Shown here in pieces: positions 38,020-47,263 of a DNA stretch of 64,000 bases. The DNA is taken from assembly GCA_965277595.1 (NCBI GenBank), contig CBDIDH010000001.1:992001-1056000 (forward strand), written 5' to 3'. The DNA comes from CBDIDH01 sp965277595 (GTDB lineage: Bacteria > Planctomycetota > Planctomycetia > Isosphaerales > Isosphaeraceae). Position 1 is the stretch's first letter; the number at the start of each line of letters is the position of its first letter. The notes beneath the pieces were generated by a model. The model was given only the letters and a program-made list of their open reading frames with translations, had not been told where the DNA came from and did not search any database. The position numbers were made by a program, and so were the translations under genes.

Positions 38020-40413
38020 TCACTCCCGCGTGATGAATTCGTCAAGGTTCAAGACAACCCGCGCCAGGGCCGTCCATGCCGCATTGTCGCCCTGCCCGCG
38101 CGATCGGTGTAACTCCAGCAAAGCCCGTAACCGATCGCGCTCGATCGGCTCGGGCGAACGCTCCAGAGCGCGTCGAAACGCCTCGTCGATCCGATCCGCG
38201 TCGTTGCGATCCTCGCGCAAGAGCGACGTCGCGAGGGCCTCGGCGCATTCGACGAACGCCTCGTCATTCAACAAGGTCAATGCCTGAAGCGGCGTGTTCG
38301 ATCGAGGACGTCGGGTACACGCCCGGGTGCCGTCGGGGGCGTCGAAAAGGGTGAACATCGGATGCGGTGTCGCCCGCCAGAAGAAGGTATAGATCCCGCG
38401 CCGATAGCGCCCTGGCCCGGTCTCGGTCTTCCAGGCTCGACGCATCTGGCCGAGGTTCATCACGCCCTCCGGCTGCGGCGGAAAGACGCTCGGGCCGCCG
38501 ACCCGCCGATTGAGCAGGCCCGACGCCGTCAAGGCCGCGTCGCGCACCAGTTCCGCATCGAGACGGATGCGCGATTGCCGGGCCAGCAAGCGGTTTTCGG
38601 GATCGATCGAGGCCAGGTCGGGCCGAATCCGCGACGACTGCCGGTACGCGGCCGAGGTCACGATCAGCCGATGCATCGCCTTCAGGCTCCAGCCTCGCGC
38701 GATGAACTCGGTGGCCAGCCAGTCGAGCAGTTCGGGATGGCTCGGCGGTGTCCCCTGCGTGCCGAAGTCGTTCTCGGTCTCGACCAGTCCTCGGCCGAAA
38801 TAGACCTGCCAGAGCCGGTTGATGGTCACCCTGGCCGTCAGCGGGTTCGCCGGGTCAACCAGCCAGCGCGCCAGGTCAAGCCGGTTCGGCTCTTTTGCGT
38901 TCAGGCGAGGAAGCACCGCCGGCAGGCCCGGCGTGACCGTCTCGGCCGGTCGGCTGAAATCGCCCTGCGTCAACAGATGCGTCTCTCGCGGAGTCTTGCG
39001 CTCGCGGACGACCATCGACGTGACCATGGTCGGAACGTCCTTACGAATCGCCGCGATTGCCTCGCGGTGCGTCTTCGCATCGTCGGCCTGGTCAATGTAG
39101 GCGGCGAGAACCGTTCGCGCCTGGGCTTTGGATCGCGTCTCGAAGACCACGTCAAAGGCCGCGCGGACGTCTTGCGACTGCTTCTGCCGCCCTTCCATGT
39201 CGAGCGCGTCTTCCCACGCCTTGACCTTCTCGGAGATCCGCGGATCAACGGCCGCGACCTGCGTCAGGTACTCTTCAACAGCCTTCGAGGCCGCCTTCGA
39301 TTTCGCGACCACCTCGGGCGAGGCGACGGGCATCTCGATCTCGTCGACGCTGTTCAAAAAGGCGAAAAGCTGGAAATATTCCGACTGCGCGATCGGATCA
39401 TACTTGTGGTCGTGACACTGACAGCAGGCCATCGTCAGGCCAAGCCAGACCGTCGCCGTCGTGTTCACGCGATCAATGATCGACTCGACGCGGAACTGCT
39501 CGACGTCGATGCCTCCTTCCTGATTGATCGGCGTATTTCGATGGAATCCGGTCGCGACCTTTTGCGCCAGGGTCGCCGCGGGGCGAAGGTCGCCGGCAAG
39601 CTGGTCGACGGTAAATTCGTCAAACGGCTGGTCGCGGTTCAGGGCGTCAATGACTCCGTCGCGATACGGCCAGATGGTTCGAGGGGCGTCGATGCTGTAT
39701 CCGTTCGAGTCGGCATAGCGGGCGCCATCGAGCCAGAGCCGTCCCCAGCGCTCGCCAAAATGGGGCGAGTCGAGAAGGCGTTCGATGACACGTTCATACG
39801 CGCCGGGCTCGTCGTCATTCAAGAAAGCGGCGATCTCTTCGGGAGTCGGCGGCAGGCCGATGAGATCGAGGCTGGCGCGGCGGATCAGGGTCGCGCGGTC
39901 GGCCTCGGGCGACGGCGCGATTCCCCGTTTTTCGAGCCGGGCGAGCACGAATTGGTCGATCGGATTGAGCGGCCACGTCGGCGTTTTGACAGCGGGCGGC
40001 TCGGGACGTTTTGGCGCGACAAAGGACCAGTGAACTGGCGGCGTCGACGGCGTTTCCTCGGTGGGCGCGATGGCCCCGGCGTCGATCCAGCGGCGGATCA
40101 GGTCGATCTCCGCCGGTTTCAACGGAGGCCGTTTCAAGGGCATGCGTTCGCCGTCGCCCTCGCCGAGGAGAGCGAGGACCAGCGGACTCTCGGCCGACTC
40201 CCCCGCGATCGCGGCCGGTCCGTTCTTGTTCCCGGCAAGAAGGCCCGCGGCCGTGTCGAGTCGCAGGCCGGTTTTCGGTCGGGTCGCGCCGTGGCATCGG
40301 ACGCAATGGACCGCCAGCAGGGGCTTGATCTCGCGCGTGTAATCGACCGGACCATCGTCGGCCAGGGCCGACGAGGCCAGGACTGCCACGAGCATGAACG
40401 CCTTGCCATTCAT
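38020..40413 (-). CDS. PSD1-type protein (cytochrome c-like, DUF1549, DUF1553)
   Basis: 797 residues from the ATG at 40413. The frame stays open to 40575, but the extra N-terminus would be translated from a heptad repeat (MTNDQ, AIGHWSSVMD), whereas MNGKAFMLVAVLASSALADDG is a clean signal peptide. Next comes a planctomycete cytochrome C motif CVRCHGATRPKTGLRLD. DUF1549 (about residues 180-390) shows LNPIDQFVLARLEKRGI, PPTPEEIAAFL and ERWGRLWLDGARYADSNGY. DUF1553 follows at about 520-770 (PLTARVTINRLWQVYFGRG and NTPLQALTLLNDEAFVE). It is exported and works with the DUF1501 protein encoded 9 bp downstream; the reaction is unknown. Confidence 0.93.
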   Translation of the reverse strand: MNGKAFMLVAVLASSALADDGPVDYTREIKPLLAVHCVRCHGATRPKTGLRLDTAAGLLAGNKNGPAAIAGESAESPLVLALLGEGDGERMPLKRPPLKPAEIDLIRRWIDAGAIAPTEETPSTPPVHWSFVAPKRPEPPAVKTPTWPLNPIDQFVLARLEKRGIAPSPEADRATLIRRASLDLIGLPPTPEEIAAFLNDDEPGAYERVIERLLDSPHFGERWGRLWLDGARYADSNGYSIDAPRTIWPYRDGVIDALNRDQPFDEFTVDQLAGDLRPAATLAQKVATGFHRNTPINQEGGIDVEQFRVESIIDRVNTTATVWLGLTMACCQCHDHKYDPIAQSEYFQLFAFLNSVDEIEMPVASPEVVAKSKAASKAVEEYLTQVAAVDPRISEKVKAWEDALDMEGRQKQSQDVRAAFDVVFETRSKAQARTVLAAYIDQADDAKTHREAIAAIRKDVPTMVTSMVVRERKTPRETHLLTQGDFSRPAETVTPGLPAVLPRLNAKEPNRLDLARWLVDPANPLTARVTINRLWQVYFGRGLVETENDFGTQGTPPSHPELLDWLATEFIARGWSLKAMHRLIVTSAAYRQSSRIRPDLASIDPENRLLARQSRIRLDAELVRDAALTASGLLNRRVGGPSVFPPQPEGVMNLGQMRRAWKTETGPGRYRRGIYTFFWRATPHPMFTLFDAPDGTRACTRRPRSNTPLQALTLLNDEAFVECAEALATSLLREDRNDADRIDEAFRRALERSPEPIERDRLRALLELHRSRGQGDNAAWTALARVVLNLDEFITRE

Positions 40414-40519
40414 CAATCCGGCTCGACGGCGGGAATCTGGAGGGAGTTTCGCCCGGAATATCCACCATACCCGCAACCGGGCCAGGGAATCCAGAGACGA
40501 GGAGAATTGGAAAAAATCC

Positions 40520-40582
40520 ATGACCGATGACCAATGACCAATGGCCGAAGGAATGCATTTTTGGTCATTGGTCATTGGTCAT
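40520..40582. repeat. Heptad hairpin repeat (4 + 3 units) overlapping the cusA stop
   Basis: ATGACCG, ATGACCA, ATGACCA, ATGGCCG (40520-40547), the loop AAGGAATGCATTTT, then three TGGTCAT units (40562-40582). Read on the minus strand, the right arm encodes the last residues and the TGA stop of the CusA pump. The left arm is 107 bp from the PSD1 start. Confidence 0.92.
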
Positions 40583-43500
40583 TGACACAACTGGCTCATC
40601 GTCGATGATGCCGGAAGTCTCCGGTTCAACCGGCGCGGTCGCGGCGTGAAGCTTCGTCCATTCGCGTTTGCGGACGGCGAAATAGAGGACGGGGAGGAAG
40701 ACGTCAATCACCTCGTCGGCGATCAAAAGACCGCCTAGAACCGGGGCGGCCATCGGGCGGATCACCTCGGCGCCGACGCCCGTGGCCCAGAGCATCGGCG
40801 CGATCGAGATCACGGCGGCGCCTTCGGTCAGAAGCTTGGGGCGGAGTCGATGAATCGCGCCGTCGAGGATCGCCTGCCGGAGTTCCGCGATCGAGCCGAT
40901 TCCGGCCAGGCCGCCGCGCTCGTCAATGGCCTCGTGAAGGTAAACGAGCATGACAACACCCGTCTCGACCGCCATTCCAAAGCAGGCGATGTAGCCGACC
41001 TGAACCGCCACGCTGAAATGAAAGCCGAAGATCCACTGAAAAATCGCACCACCAGCCAGCGCGCCAAGGACACTCGTCATCAAGAGCATCGCGTCGATCC
41101 AGCTTTTATGCGTCAGGTAGAGGATCAGGGCGATCAGGGCAATCACGGCCGGAAAGATCAGGCGCAGGGTCTTGTTGGCGCGAACCTGGTGCTCGAATGT
41201 GCCGGTCCATTCCAGGTACATCCCCGGCGGCATCGTCTTCTGCACTTTCTCGGCAACGACCCGACGCGCTTCCTCGACAAAGCCGACCTCATCGCGGTCG
41301 CGAACGCGTAACTGGATATAAGAGCGAAGCAATCCGTTCTCGCTCTTGATCATCGACGGACCTTCGACGACCCGAATATCGGCGAGCTCCGCCAGCGGGA
41401 TTTGCACCGAAGGCGAAGGCGCGGGACCGCTTGCCGGGGTCATTGAATCCGCCATCGCCGGGCCAGCGGAACCGCCGCGCGCGGAGACGAGAATGCCCTT
41501 GAGAGCCTCGACGTCATCGCGGTAATCGCGGGCGTAACGGACGCGGACGGGGTAGCGTTCGCGGCCCTCGACGGTCATGGTCAGGGGTCGGCCTCCCATC
41601 GCGACCTCGACGACGTCCTGGACATCGCCGACGTTCACGCCGTATCGCGCGGCCTTCTGACGATCAATCTTGATCTCGACATACCCTTTGCCGACAACCT
41701 GGTCGGCGAAGACGTCTGCGGCGCCTCGGACCGTGCGGAGCGTCGCGGCGATCTCTTGACTGACGCGCTGAATCTCATCGAGCCGGGGGCCGAAAACCTT
41801 GACGGCGACCGGCATCCGAACGCCCGTCGAAAGCATCTCGATCCGGTTGGCGATCGGCTGCGTGAAGCTGTTTCCCCAGCCGGGCATCTGCAAGGCCGTG
41901 CTCATCTCCTCAACGATGTCGGCCTTCGTCTTCTTCCAGAGCAAGAGTATGTCCGCGAACGGCTTGTCAAGCGCCGCGCGCACCGAGGCGATGTCTTCAG
42001 GTTTCGCGATCCTGATCGTCAACTTGCGGTCATTGCCGAGCCGCGAGAGATCGTGAACCGCCGCCCCGTTCGCGGCGTCGACGGCGCGGTCGAATAGCTC
42101 CCAGTTCAGCGACTTCACGCGCTCCTTGAGCCGTCGGCTGTGCTCGGCCTCGACGTGTTCGGTGATCCTGGCGATGAGGTTCGGTCCGGTGTAACCGAGG
42201 ACGTCGCCGAGCATTTCCGAGGCCCGTTCCAGAGGCGTCGGCGGCGGATTCAAAACGTCGGCGCGATCGCGGAAGACCCCCATCGCCTTGAGTCGCCGGG
42301 CCGATTCGTTGATGACAAGGGTCACGTCATCGGTCAAAACGCAGGTTGCCAGGCGATCGCCGTAAGACGTCGCGAGCGCATGAACAAGCGTCTCGCGCTC
42401 GGTCGATTTCAGAGGCCGAAGGATAACCGCCGGCTCGACCCGGCCGAGCAGGGCGTCAACCGCGTCACCGACCAGGGCCCGGCCGAGTTCCGGCGCAAAT
42501 TCGATGAGTCGGCGGTTCGCCAGGTCGCGCAGGGTCTCGTCAACACGGCTCGCGACGGTCATCGCGGCTTCATTGACAAGGCTTTCGGTGTCGGCAGCCG
42601 AGGAAGGTCGGCGGATCAACCCTTTCGATTCAAGAGCGGCGAGCGCGACGCGGGTCTGACTGACGGCGTCGTCAAACCGGAGTTTGCGCTTGGTCCAGAC
42701 GTCATGGTCGCGGAGGTTGATGACGGTCTCGATCATGTCCAGAGGCGCGGCGTCGGTCGGGGTCTCGGCGCGGCCGGCCTTGCCGACGACCTGCCAGACC
42801 TCGGGAAATCCGCGCAGGACCTCGTCGCGGACCCGAAGGTCGCGCCCGGCCTCGGCAATCGAGGCGCGGGGGACGGTCGTGGGCATGTCCATCAGGCTCT
42901 GTTCATCAAGGTCGGGCATGAACTCGCGGCCAAGCTTCGTCGAGGCGACGTAACCGAGGCCGAGAATCACGACAAAGAGCCAGCAGACCAGGCCCGTTCG
43001 ATCCATCAGCCACGAGAGCATCGGCTTGAAGATCTCAATCATCGTTCGGACCAGCCAGTTCTCGTCTTCCGACTTGATGCGTCCCTTGAGGAAGATCGGA
43101 ATCAAGGCGGGGACGAGCGTGATCGAGAGAATGGCGACGCCGATGAGCGCAAACGTTTTGGTATACGCGAGCGGGTGAAACATCTTCCCCTCGCGGCCCG
43201 AGAGCGCGAAGACGGGCAGAAACGAGAGGATCGTGATGAGTACTGAAAAGAAGATCGGCCGGCCGACGGTTCGACATGCCTTGACGACGATCTCGGTCGT
43301 ATCGCCCCGAACCGGCTCGCGGCCAAACTGGCGCGTGAGATGGTGCGCGGCGTTCTCTCCCATGACGACCGCCTGATCGATCAGGATGCCCACGCTGATC
43401 GAGATCCCCGCCAGGCTCATGATGTTCGACGACATGCCGAAGAGTCGCATCAACAAAACGCTGAAGAGGATCGCCATCGGCAGCGTGACCGCGACGACGA

Positions 43501-44581
43501 GGGCGTTGCCGACGTGGCCCATGACCAGAACGATGGCGATCGCGCAGACGATCAACTCCTCCTTCACCGTTCCGCCGACGGTTTCCAGGGCCTTGTGAAT
43601 GAGCGGCGTCCGGTCGTAAAAGGGAACGATCCGCACCCCCGCGGGCAGCCCTGCCTGAAGCGTGCTGATCTTCTCCTTGACGCGCCGGGTGACCTCAAGC
43701 GGGTTCTCGCCGTAACGCATCAGGACGACCCCGCCGACCGCCTCCTTGCCGTCTTTTTCAAGGACACTCCGGCGAAAGGCCGGGCCAATCTGCACCGTGC
43801 CGAGCATTCCGACCGTGATCGGCGTCCCTTTCCCGCGCTGGGTGACGACCGTGCCGCGAATGTCGTCGACGTTCTCGATCCAGCCGACGGAACGGATCAG
43901 GTATTCGGCATTTCCCTGGTGGATCACCCGACCGCCGACCGACGAGTTTGACCGCGCGACCGCCGCATCAATCTCGCCGAGGCTGACGCCATAGGCGCGG
44001 AGCTTGTTCGGGTCGAGATCGATCTGATATTCCCTGGGCGCCCCGCCGACCGAGGCGACCTCGGCCACGCCCGGCACGCTATTGAGCTGGTAGCGGACGT
44101 ACCAGTCTTGAAGCGACCTCAACTCCGCCAGGTTCTTGCCGTCCCCTTCGATCGTGTACCAGAAAATCTGGCCGACCGCCGTGGCATCGGGCGCGAGATA
44201 GGGCGTGACGCCCGTCGGCAGGAAGGTCGAGGCGATCGAGAGCTTTTCGAGAACGCGCTGACGGGCGAAATAATAGTCGGTCTCATCCTTGAAGATGATC
44301 GTGATCATCGAGAAGTTGAACTCGCTCGACGACCGGACGACCTTGACCCCGGCGAGTCCTTGCAGGTTGACCGACAGGGGATAGGTGATCTGATCTTCAA
44401 TCTCCTGAGGGCTTCGGCCCATCCAGTCGGTGAAGACGATGACCTGGTTCTCGGACAGGTCGGGAATCGCGTCGACGGGCATCGTCAAGAGTGCCCGAAC
44501 GCCCGCGATCGCCATTGCCAGCGAGGCGAGGATGACGAGAAACCGGTTTCGGATCGACCATTCAATGATTGCCTCGATCAC
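40565..44581 (-). CDS. cusA: CusA-type heavy-metal efflux RND transporter with a large insertion
   Basis: 1338 residues, about 250-300 longer than ordinary CusA. The GTG start at 44581 is chosen because GGAGGAGG lies just upstream and the protein then opens IEAIIEWSIRNRFLVILAS, the normal CusA N-terminus; the ATG at 44704 would add repeat-derived residues. TM4 carries GISISVGILIDQAVVMGENA, the CusA-type (monovalent copper/silver) pattern. PAREYQIDLDP-like porter motifs (here PREYQIDLDP), MPDLDEQSLMDMPTT, GKGYVEIKIDRQKAARYG and VEGRERYPVRVRYARDYRDD are conserved. Roughly residues 650-880, in the second porter half, are an insertion absent from standard CusA. The last residues (SMTNDQ) and the stop codon come from a heptad repeat. 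The adaptor gene cusB precedes it. Confidence 0.93.
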   Translation of the reverse strand: MIEAIIEWSIRNRFLVILASLAMAIAGVRALLTMPVDAIPDLSENQVIVFTDWMGRSPQEIEDQITYPLSVNLQGLAGVKVVRSSSEFNFSMITIIFKDETDYYFARQRVLEKLSIASTFLPTGVTPYLAPDATAVGQIFWYTIEGDGKNLAELRSLQDWYVRYQLNSVPGVAEVASVGGAPREYQIDLDPNKLRAYGVSLGEIDAAVARSNSSVGGRVIHQGNAEYLIRSVGWIENVDDIRGTVVTQRGKGTPITVGMLGTVQIGPAFRRSVLEKDGKEAVGGVVLMRYGENPLEVTRRVKEKISTLQAGLPAGVRIVPFYDRTPLIHKALETVGGTVKEELIVCAIAIVLVMGHVGNALVVAVTLPMAILFSVLLMRLFGMSSNIMSLAGISISVGILIDQAVVMGENAAHHLTRQFGREPVRGDTTEIVVKACRTVGRPIFFSVLITILSFLPVFALSGREGKMFHPLAYTKTFALIGVAILSITLVPALIPIFLKGRIKSEDENWLVRTMIEIFKPMLSWLMDRTGLVCWLFVVILGLGYVASTKLGREFMPDLDEQSLMDMPTTVPRASIAEAGRDLRVRDEVLRGFPEVWQVVGKAGRAETPTDAAPLDMIETVINLRDHDVWTKRKLRFDDAVSQTRVALAALESKGLIRRPSSAADTESLVNEAAMTVASRVDETLRDLANRRLIEFAPELGRALVGDAVDALLGRVEPAVILRPLKSTERETLVHALATSYGDRLATCVLTDDVTLVINESARRLKAMGVFRDRADVLNPPPTPLERASEMLGDVLGYTGPNLIARITEHVEAEHSRRLKERVKSLNWELFDRAVDAANGAAVHDLSRLGNDRKLTIRIAKPEDIASVRAALDKPFADILLLWKKTKADIVEEMSTALQMPGWGNSFTQPIANRIEMLSTGVRMPVAVKVFGPRLDEIQRVSQEIAATLRTVRGAADVFADQVVGKGYVEIKIDRQKAARYGVNVGDVQDVVEVAMGGRPLTMTVEGRERYPVRVRYARDYRDDVEALKGILVSARGGSAGPAMADSMTPASGPAPSPSVQIPLAELADIRVVEGPSMIKSENGLLRSYIQLRVRDRDEVGFVEEARRVVAEKVQKTMPPGMYLEWTGTFEHQVRANKTLRLIFPAVIALIALILYLTHKSWIDAMLLMTSVLGALAGGAIFQWIFGFHFSVAVQVGYIACFGMAVETGVVMLVYLHEAIDERGGLAGIGSIAELRQAILDGAIHRLRPKLLTEGAAVISIAPMLWATGVGAEVIRPMAAPVLGGLLIADEVIDVFLPVLYFAVRKREWTKLHAATAPVEPETSGIIDDEPVVSMTNDQ

Positions 44582-44649
44582 CGGCCCACCTCCTCCTTGC
44601 GAACTCGCCTGGGAACAGGCCGTGCCTACCTTCCCTGACTGGCGAAATG

Positions 44650-44704
44650 ATGACCGATGACCGAGGACCAATGACCAATAAAAAATCCGAGAATCATCGG
44701 TCAT
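44650..44704. repeat. Heptad repeat (4 + 1 units) inside the cusB-cusA gap
   Basis: ATGACCG, ATGACCG, AGGACCA, ATGACCA (44650-44677), an AT-rich loop (ATAAAAAATCC and following), then one CGGTCAT (44698-44704). It lies between the cusB stop and the cusA start on the minus strand, so it is probably transcribed within the operon. Confidence 0.85.
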
Positions 44705-44734
44705 CCAACCCGAATTCTCTATCCAGCCTGTTTC

Positions 44735-46414
44735 CTAGCGTCTGAGAGCCTCTTCAGGGGCGGCGGCGGATCGCGGCGGGCGGGCCTCCGTCTTTGGTGG
44801 TGAAGGCGGCGGAGGTGGCGTCGCCGGGACGGCCGTGGGATTGATCCGGCTCTCGGCGTCGATCAAGAAGGCGCCCGAAGCCGCGACCTTTTCGCCGGGC
44901 ATCAGGCCCGAGATCACCGGGAAGCGGTCGCCTGTTCGCGAGCCAAGGACGACCGCCCGGCCTTCAAAAACGCCCGGCTCGGTCTCGACGTAAACGATCT
45001 TGCGATCGCCGGTGTCGATCACGGCCGACTCGGGAACGCTGAGGACTTCATCAACAGGTGCCGGAGCCAGTCGGGCGAGATAGAGGGCCGGCTGGGCCTT
45101 GAGCTTGGGCGCGCAGGCGTCGCAGCAGGCCAGAACCTTGCGACCGCTGACCTCGACCGTGACCGGTGCGCCCATCGCGCCGAGCCTCAAGCCCGTGACG
45201 GGGCAGGTTTCCTGTCCGTGCGCCGAGGGATCGCCGGGGCGTTGCAGACGGGCCTGGAAATTGGGCGTTTCCGCCAAAGGGGTCTTGAGAGTGACCCGGG
45301 CGAACATGCCGGGGCGGAGCCGCTGGCCAGGATTCTCGACCGCGAACCGGACCTCGGCCGAGCGGGTCGTCGGGTCGAAAAGGGGCTGGATGAACTCAAC
45401 CTTGCCGGGAAAGGTCTCGCCCGGAAACGCCTCGACGCTCGCCTCGACCGTCTGTCCCTCGCGGACGAGGCCGATCTGGTGTTCAAAAACCTGCGCCTGA
45501 ACCCAGACGGTGCGGAGGTCGGCGACCTCGAACATCGCGAAGCCTTCTTGAACCTCCTGCCCCTCGACCACGTTCTTCTTGATGACGTGGCCGCCGATCG
45601 GCGAGAGGATGGGAATCGTGACGTCGGTCTTCCCTTGCTGGACGATCGCGTCAATCTGCGCCTGCGTGAGCCCCCAGCGCCTGAGCTTCTCGGCCGAGGC
45701 GCGTACCATCTCCTGACGATCGATCGCCAGCGATCGGCCGATCTCGGACTGCGGCCTTGCTGACGCCTGACCCGCGCGTCCCGCCGCGTTGAGCAGTTCC
45801 TGAACAGCCTGCGACAACTCCGGGCTGTACAGTTCGGCGAGCACCTGGCCGACGCGGACTTCCTGGCCGGTGACGTTCACCTGAAGCGTCTCGACGCGAG
45901 TCCGCCCAGGAACCTTGGCGATGATGTTGGCGATTCTCCGCTCGTCGAAGGCCACGTAACCGACCGTCGTCACGGTCTGGTTCATCGCCGAGTAGCCGAC
46001 CTCGGCCGTCGTGATTCCCGCCTGCCGGACCCGAAAGGGGGCCAGTTCCACCCGCGCCGTGACCCCTTCGGGCAGACTCGCTTTGTCGCCCGCCTTGCGC
46101 CTGGCCAGGGGCATTCCGCAAATCGGGCAGGTGCCCTGCGCGGCCTGAATCACCTGCGGATGCATCGGGCAGTAATACTCGATCCCGGCGACGCCCGCCT
46201 GTCGCGACGACGCGGGACGCATCCACTTCTCGTAACGGTTGCCGATCTCATCCCAGTAGGCGAATCCCAGGGCCGTCGCGGCCATCAGCGCGATGAACCG
46301 GAGCCGGAGTTCGACCACCTTGACAACCATCCGGAACTTCCGCCAGCGCGTGCGCGGCCTCTCGCCGCGCGTTGCCTGGGCGTTCCCGGTATCCGAGGAG
46401 ATGTACGAAGGCAT
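44735..46414 (-). CDS. cusB: CusB-type RND periplasmic adaptor with two metal-binding modules
   Basis: 559 residues from the ATG at 46414; the open frame to 46555 is Arg-rich and not conserved in character. A membrane anchor (LRFIALMAATALGFAYW) is followed by a heavy-metal-binding module, YYCPMHPQVIQ with CPICGMPL (about residues 80-105), common in CusB proteins. The barrel/lipoyl and hairpin regions are visible (VGYVAFDERRIANIIAKVPG, ILSPIGGHVIKKNVVEGQEV, ELYSPELSQAVQELLNA). Near residues 400-450 lies a second Cys module, TCPVTGLRLGAMG with CCDACAPKLKA, resembling a YHS-type metal domain. The protein would hand copper or silver to CusA and bridge to the outer-membrane channel. The C-terminal tail is Pro-rich. 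Confidence 0.92.
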   Translation of the reverse strand: MPSYISSDTGNAQATRGERPRTRWRKFRMVVKVVELRLRFIALMAATALGFAYWDEIGNRYEKWMRPASSRQAGVAGIEYYCPMHPQVIQAAQGTCPICGMPLARRKAGDKASLPEGVTARVELAPFRVRQAGITTAEVGYSAMNQTVTTVGYVAFDERRIANIIAKVPGRTRVETLQVNVTGQEVRVGQVLAELYSPELSQAVQELLNAAGRAGQASARPQSEIGRSLAIDRQEMVRASAEKLRRWGLTQAQIDAIVQQGKTDVTIPILSPIGGHVIKKNVVEGQEVQEGFAMFEVADLRTVWVQAQVFEHQIGLVREGQTVEASVEAFPGETFPGKVEFIQPLFDPTTRSAEVRFAVENPGQRLRPGMFARVTLKTPLAETPNFQARLQRPGDPSAHGQETCPVTGLRLGAMGAPVTVEVSGRKVLACCDACAPKLKAQPALYLARLAPAPVDEVLSVPESAVIDTGDRKIVYVETEPGVFEGRAVVLGSRTGDRFPVISGLMPGEKVAASGAFLIDAESRINPTAVPATPPPPPSPPKTEARPPRSAAAPEEALRR

Positions 46415-46574
46415 GGTGAGTCTGACCCCCCGCGCCGAGACCTGGTCCGGGCAAACCCGGCCCGATCGGCGAACGATCGCGAGACGAATCCGTGAATGGG
46501 TCCGCGTTGACGAGCGGTGACGTCTATCGTCGACGTCGACCCCTGACATGGACACTGACGATCAACGGGGTCGC

Positions 46575-47018
46575 TCAGATCAAAAGTCGCGCGGTCCGAA
46601 AATCCAGGGGGGCCGACAGTCGCCCGGCCGTGAGACCCGCGATCGTGTCGAGGTGGGCAAGGCAAGGGGGCGGGACGATCAACAGGCCGACAACCCATTC
46701 CGGTCGCTCAACGACGGTTCGCGATGCTCGGACAGGCGCCGGGCTGACCGGGTCATCTCCCCAGCATTCGCAAGGCGAGGCCAGCGGCGATGCGATCGCG
46801 TTCTGGGAAATCCTCGGGATTTCGGAAAGGACCGACACTTCGGCTCTCGACATCGGGCAGCAACAGCAGGCCCTGGCGACCGGCTTGAGGCAGCACGAGC
46901 GGCTGCCGGGCTTCATTCCCGAGGTTCGGGCCGAAGCCTCATTCGCCCAGGTCAACGCCCCGACGATCACCGCGAGGGCGATCACGACAGGTCGAAGTTT
47001 CGGGCAGAGGTCGGCCAT
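46575..47018 (-). CDS. Cys-rich secreted protein, 147 aa
   Basis: A signal peptide from the ATG at 47018 (LRPVVIALAVIVGALTWANEASA) precedes a Cys-rich stretch with the dense cluster RSCCLKPVARACCCCPMS and CECWGDD further on, then a proline-containing hydrophobic tail. Nine Cys fall in the mature protein. It lies directly upstream of cusB on the same strand (160 bp) and diverges from the TolC-like gene, so it is probably made together with the efflux system; a role as periplasmic metal-binding protein fits but is inferred. I recognise no family. Confidence 0.65.
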   Translation of the reverse strand: MADLCPKLRPVVIALAVIVGALTWANEASARTSGMKPGSRSCCLKPVARACCCCPMSRAEVSVLSEIPRISQNAIASPLASPCECWGDDPVSPAPVRASRTVVERPEWVVGLLIVPPPCLAHLDTIAGLTAGRLSAPLDFRTARLLI

Positions 47019-47263
47019 GTCAAATCCGAACAGGAAACCGTGTTGAGAGTCTGGATTCATCATAACGAAAAATCACGAAGTGGCAAGCCTGGCTTGATGG
47101 ATTCAAACTCGTCCGAACGAGTTATCGTCAGGTCGGCCGTCGACTCCGTCTCGAATCTCGGGAAAATCTCGGAGTTCGGGTCGATCCACCGAAGCCAGAC
47201 GTGCCCCGCTGCCGATTCAGTCGAGGGATTCCCCAGGTTGACAGGCGTTGCGAGAGGCACGCG

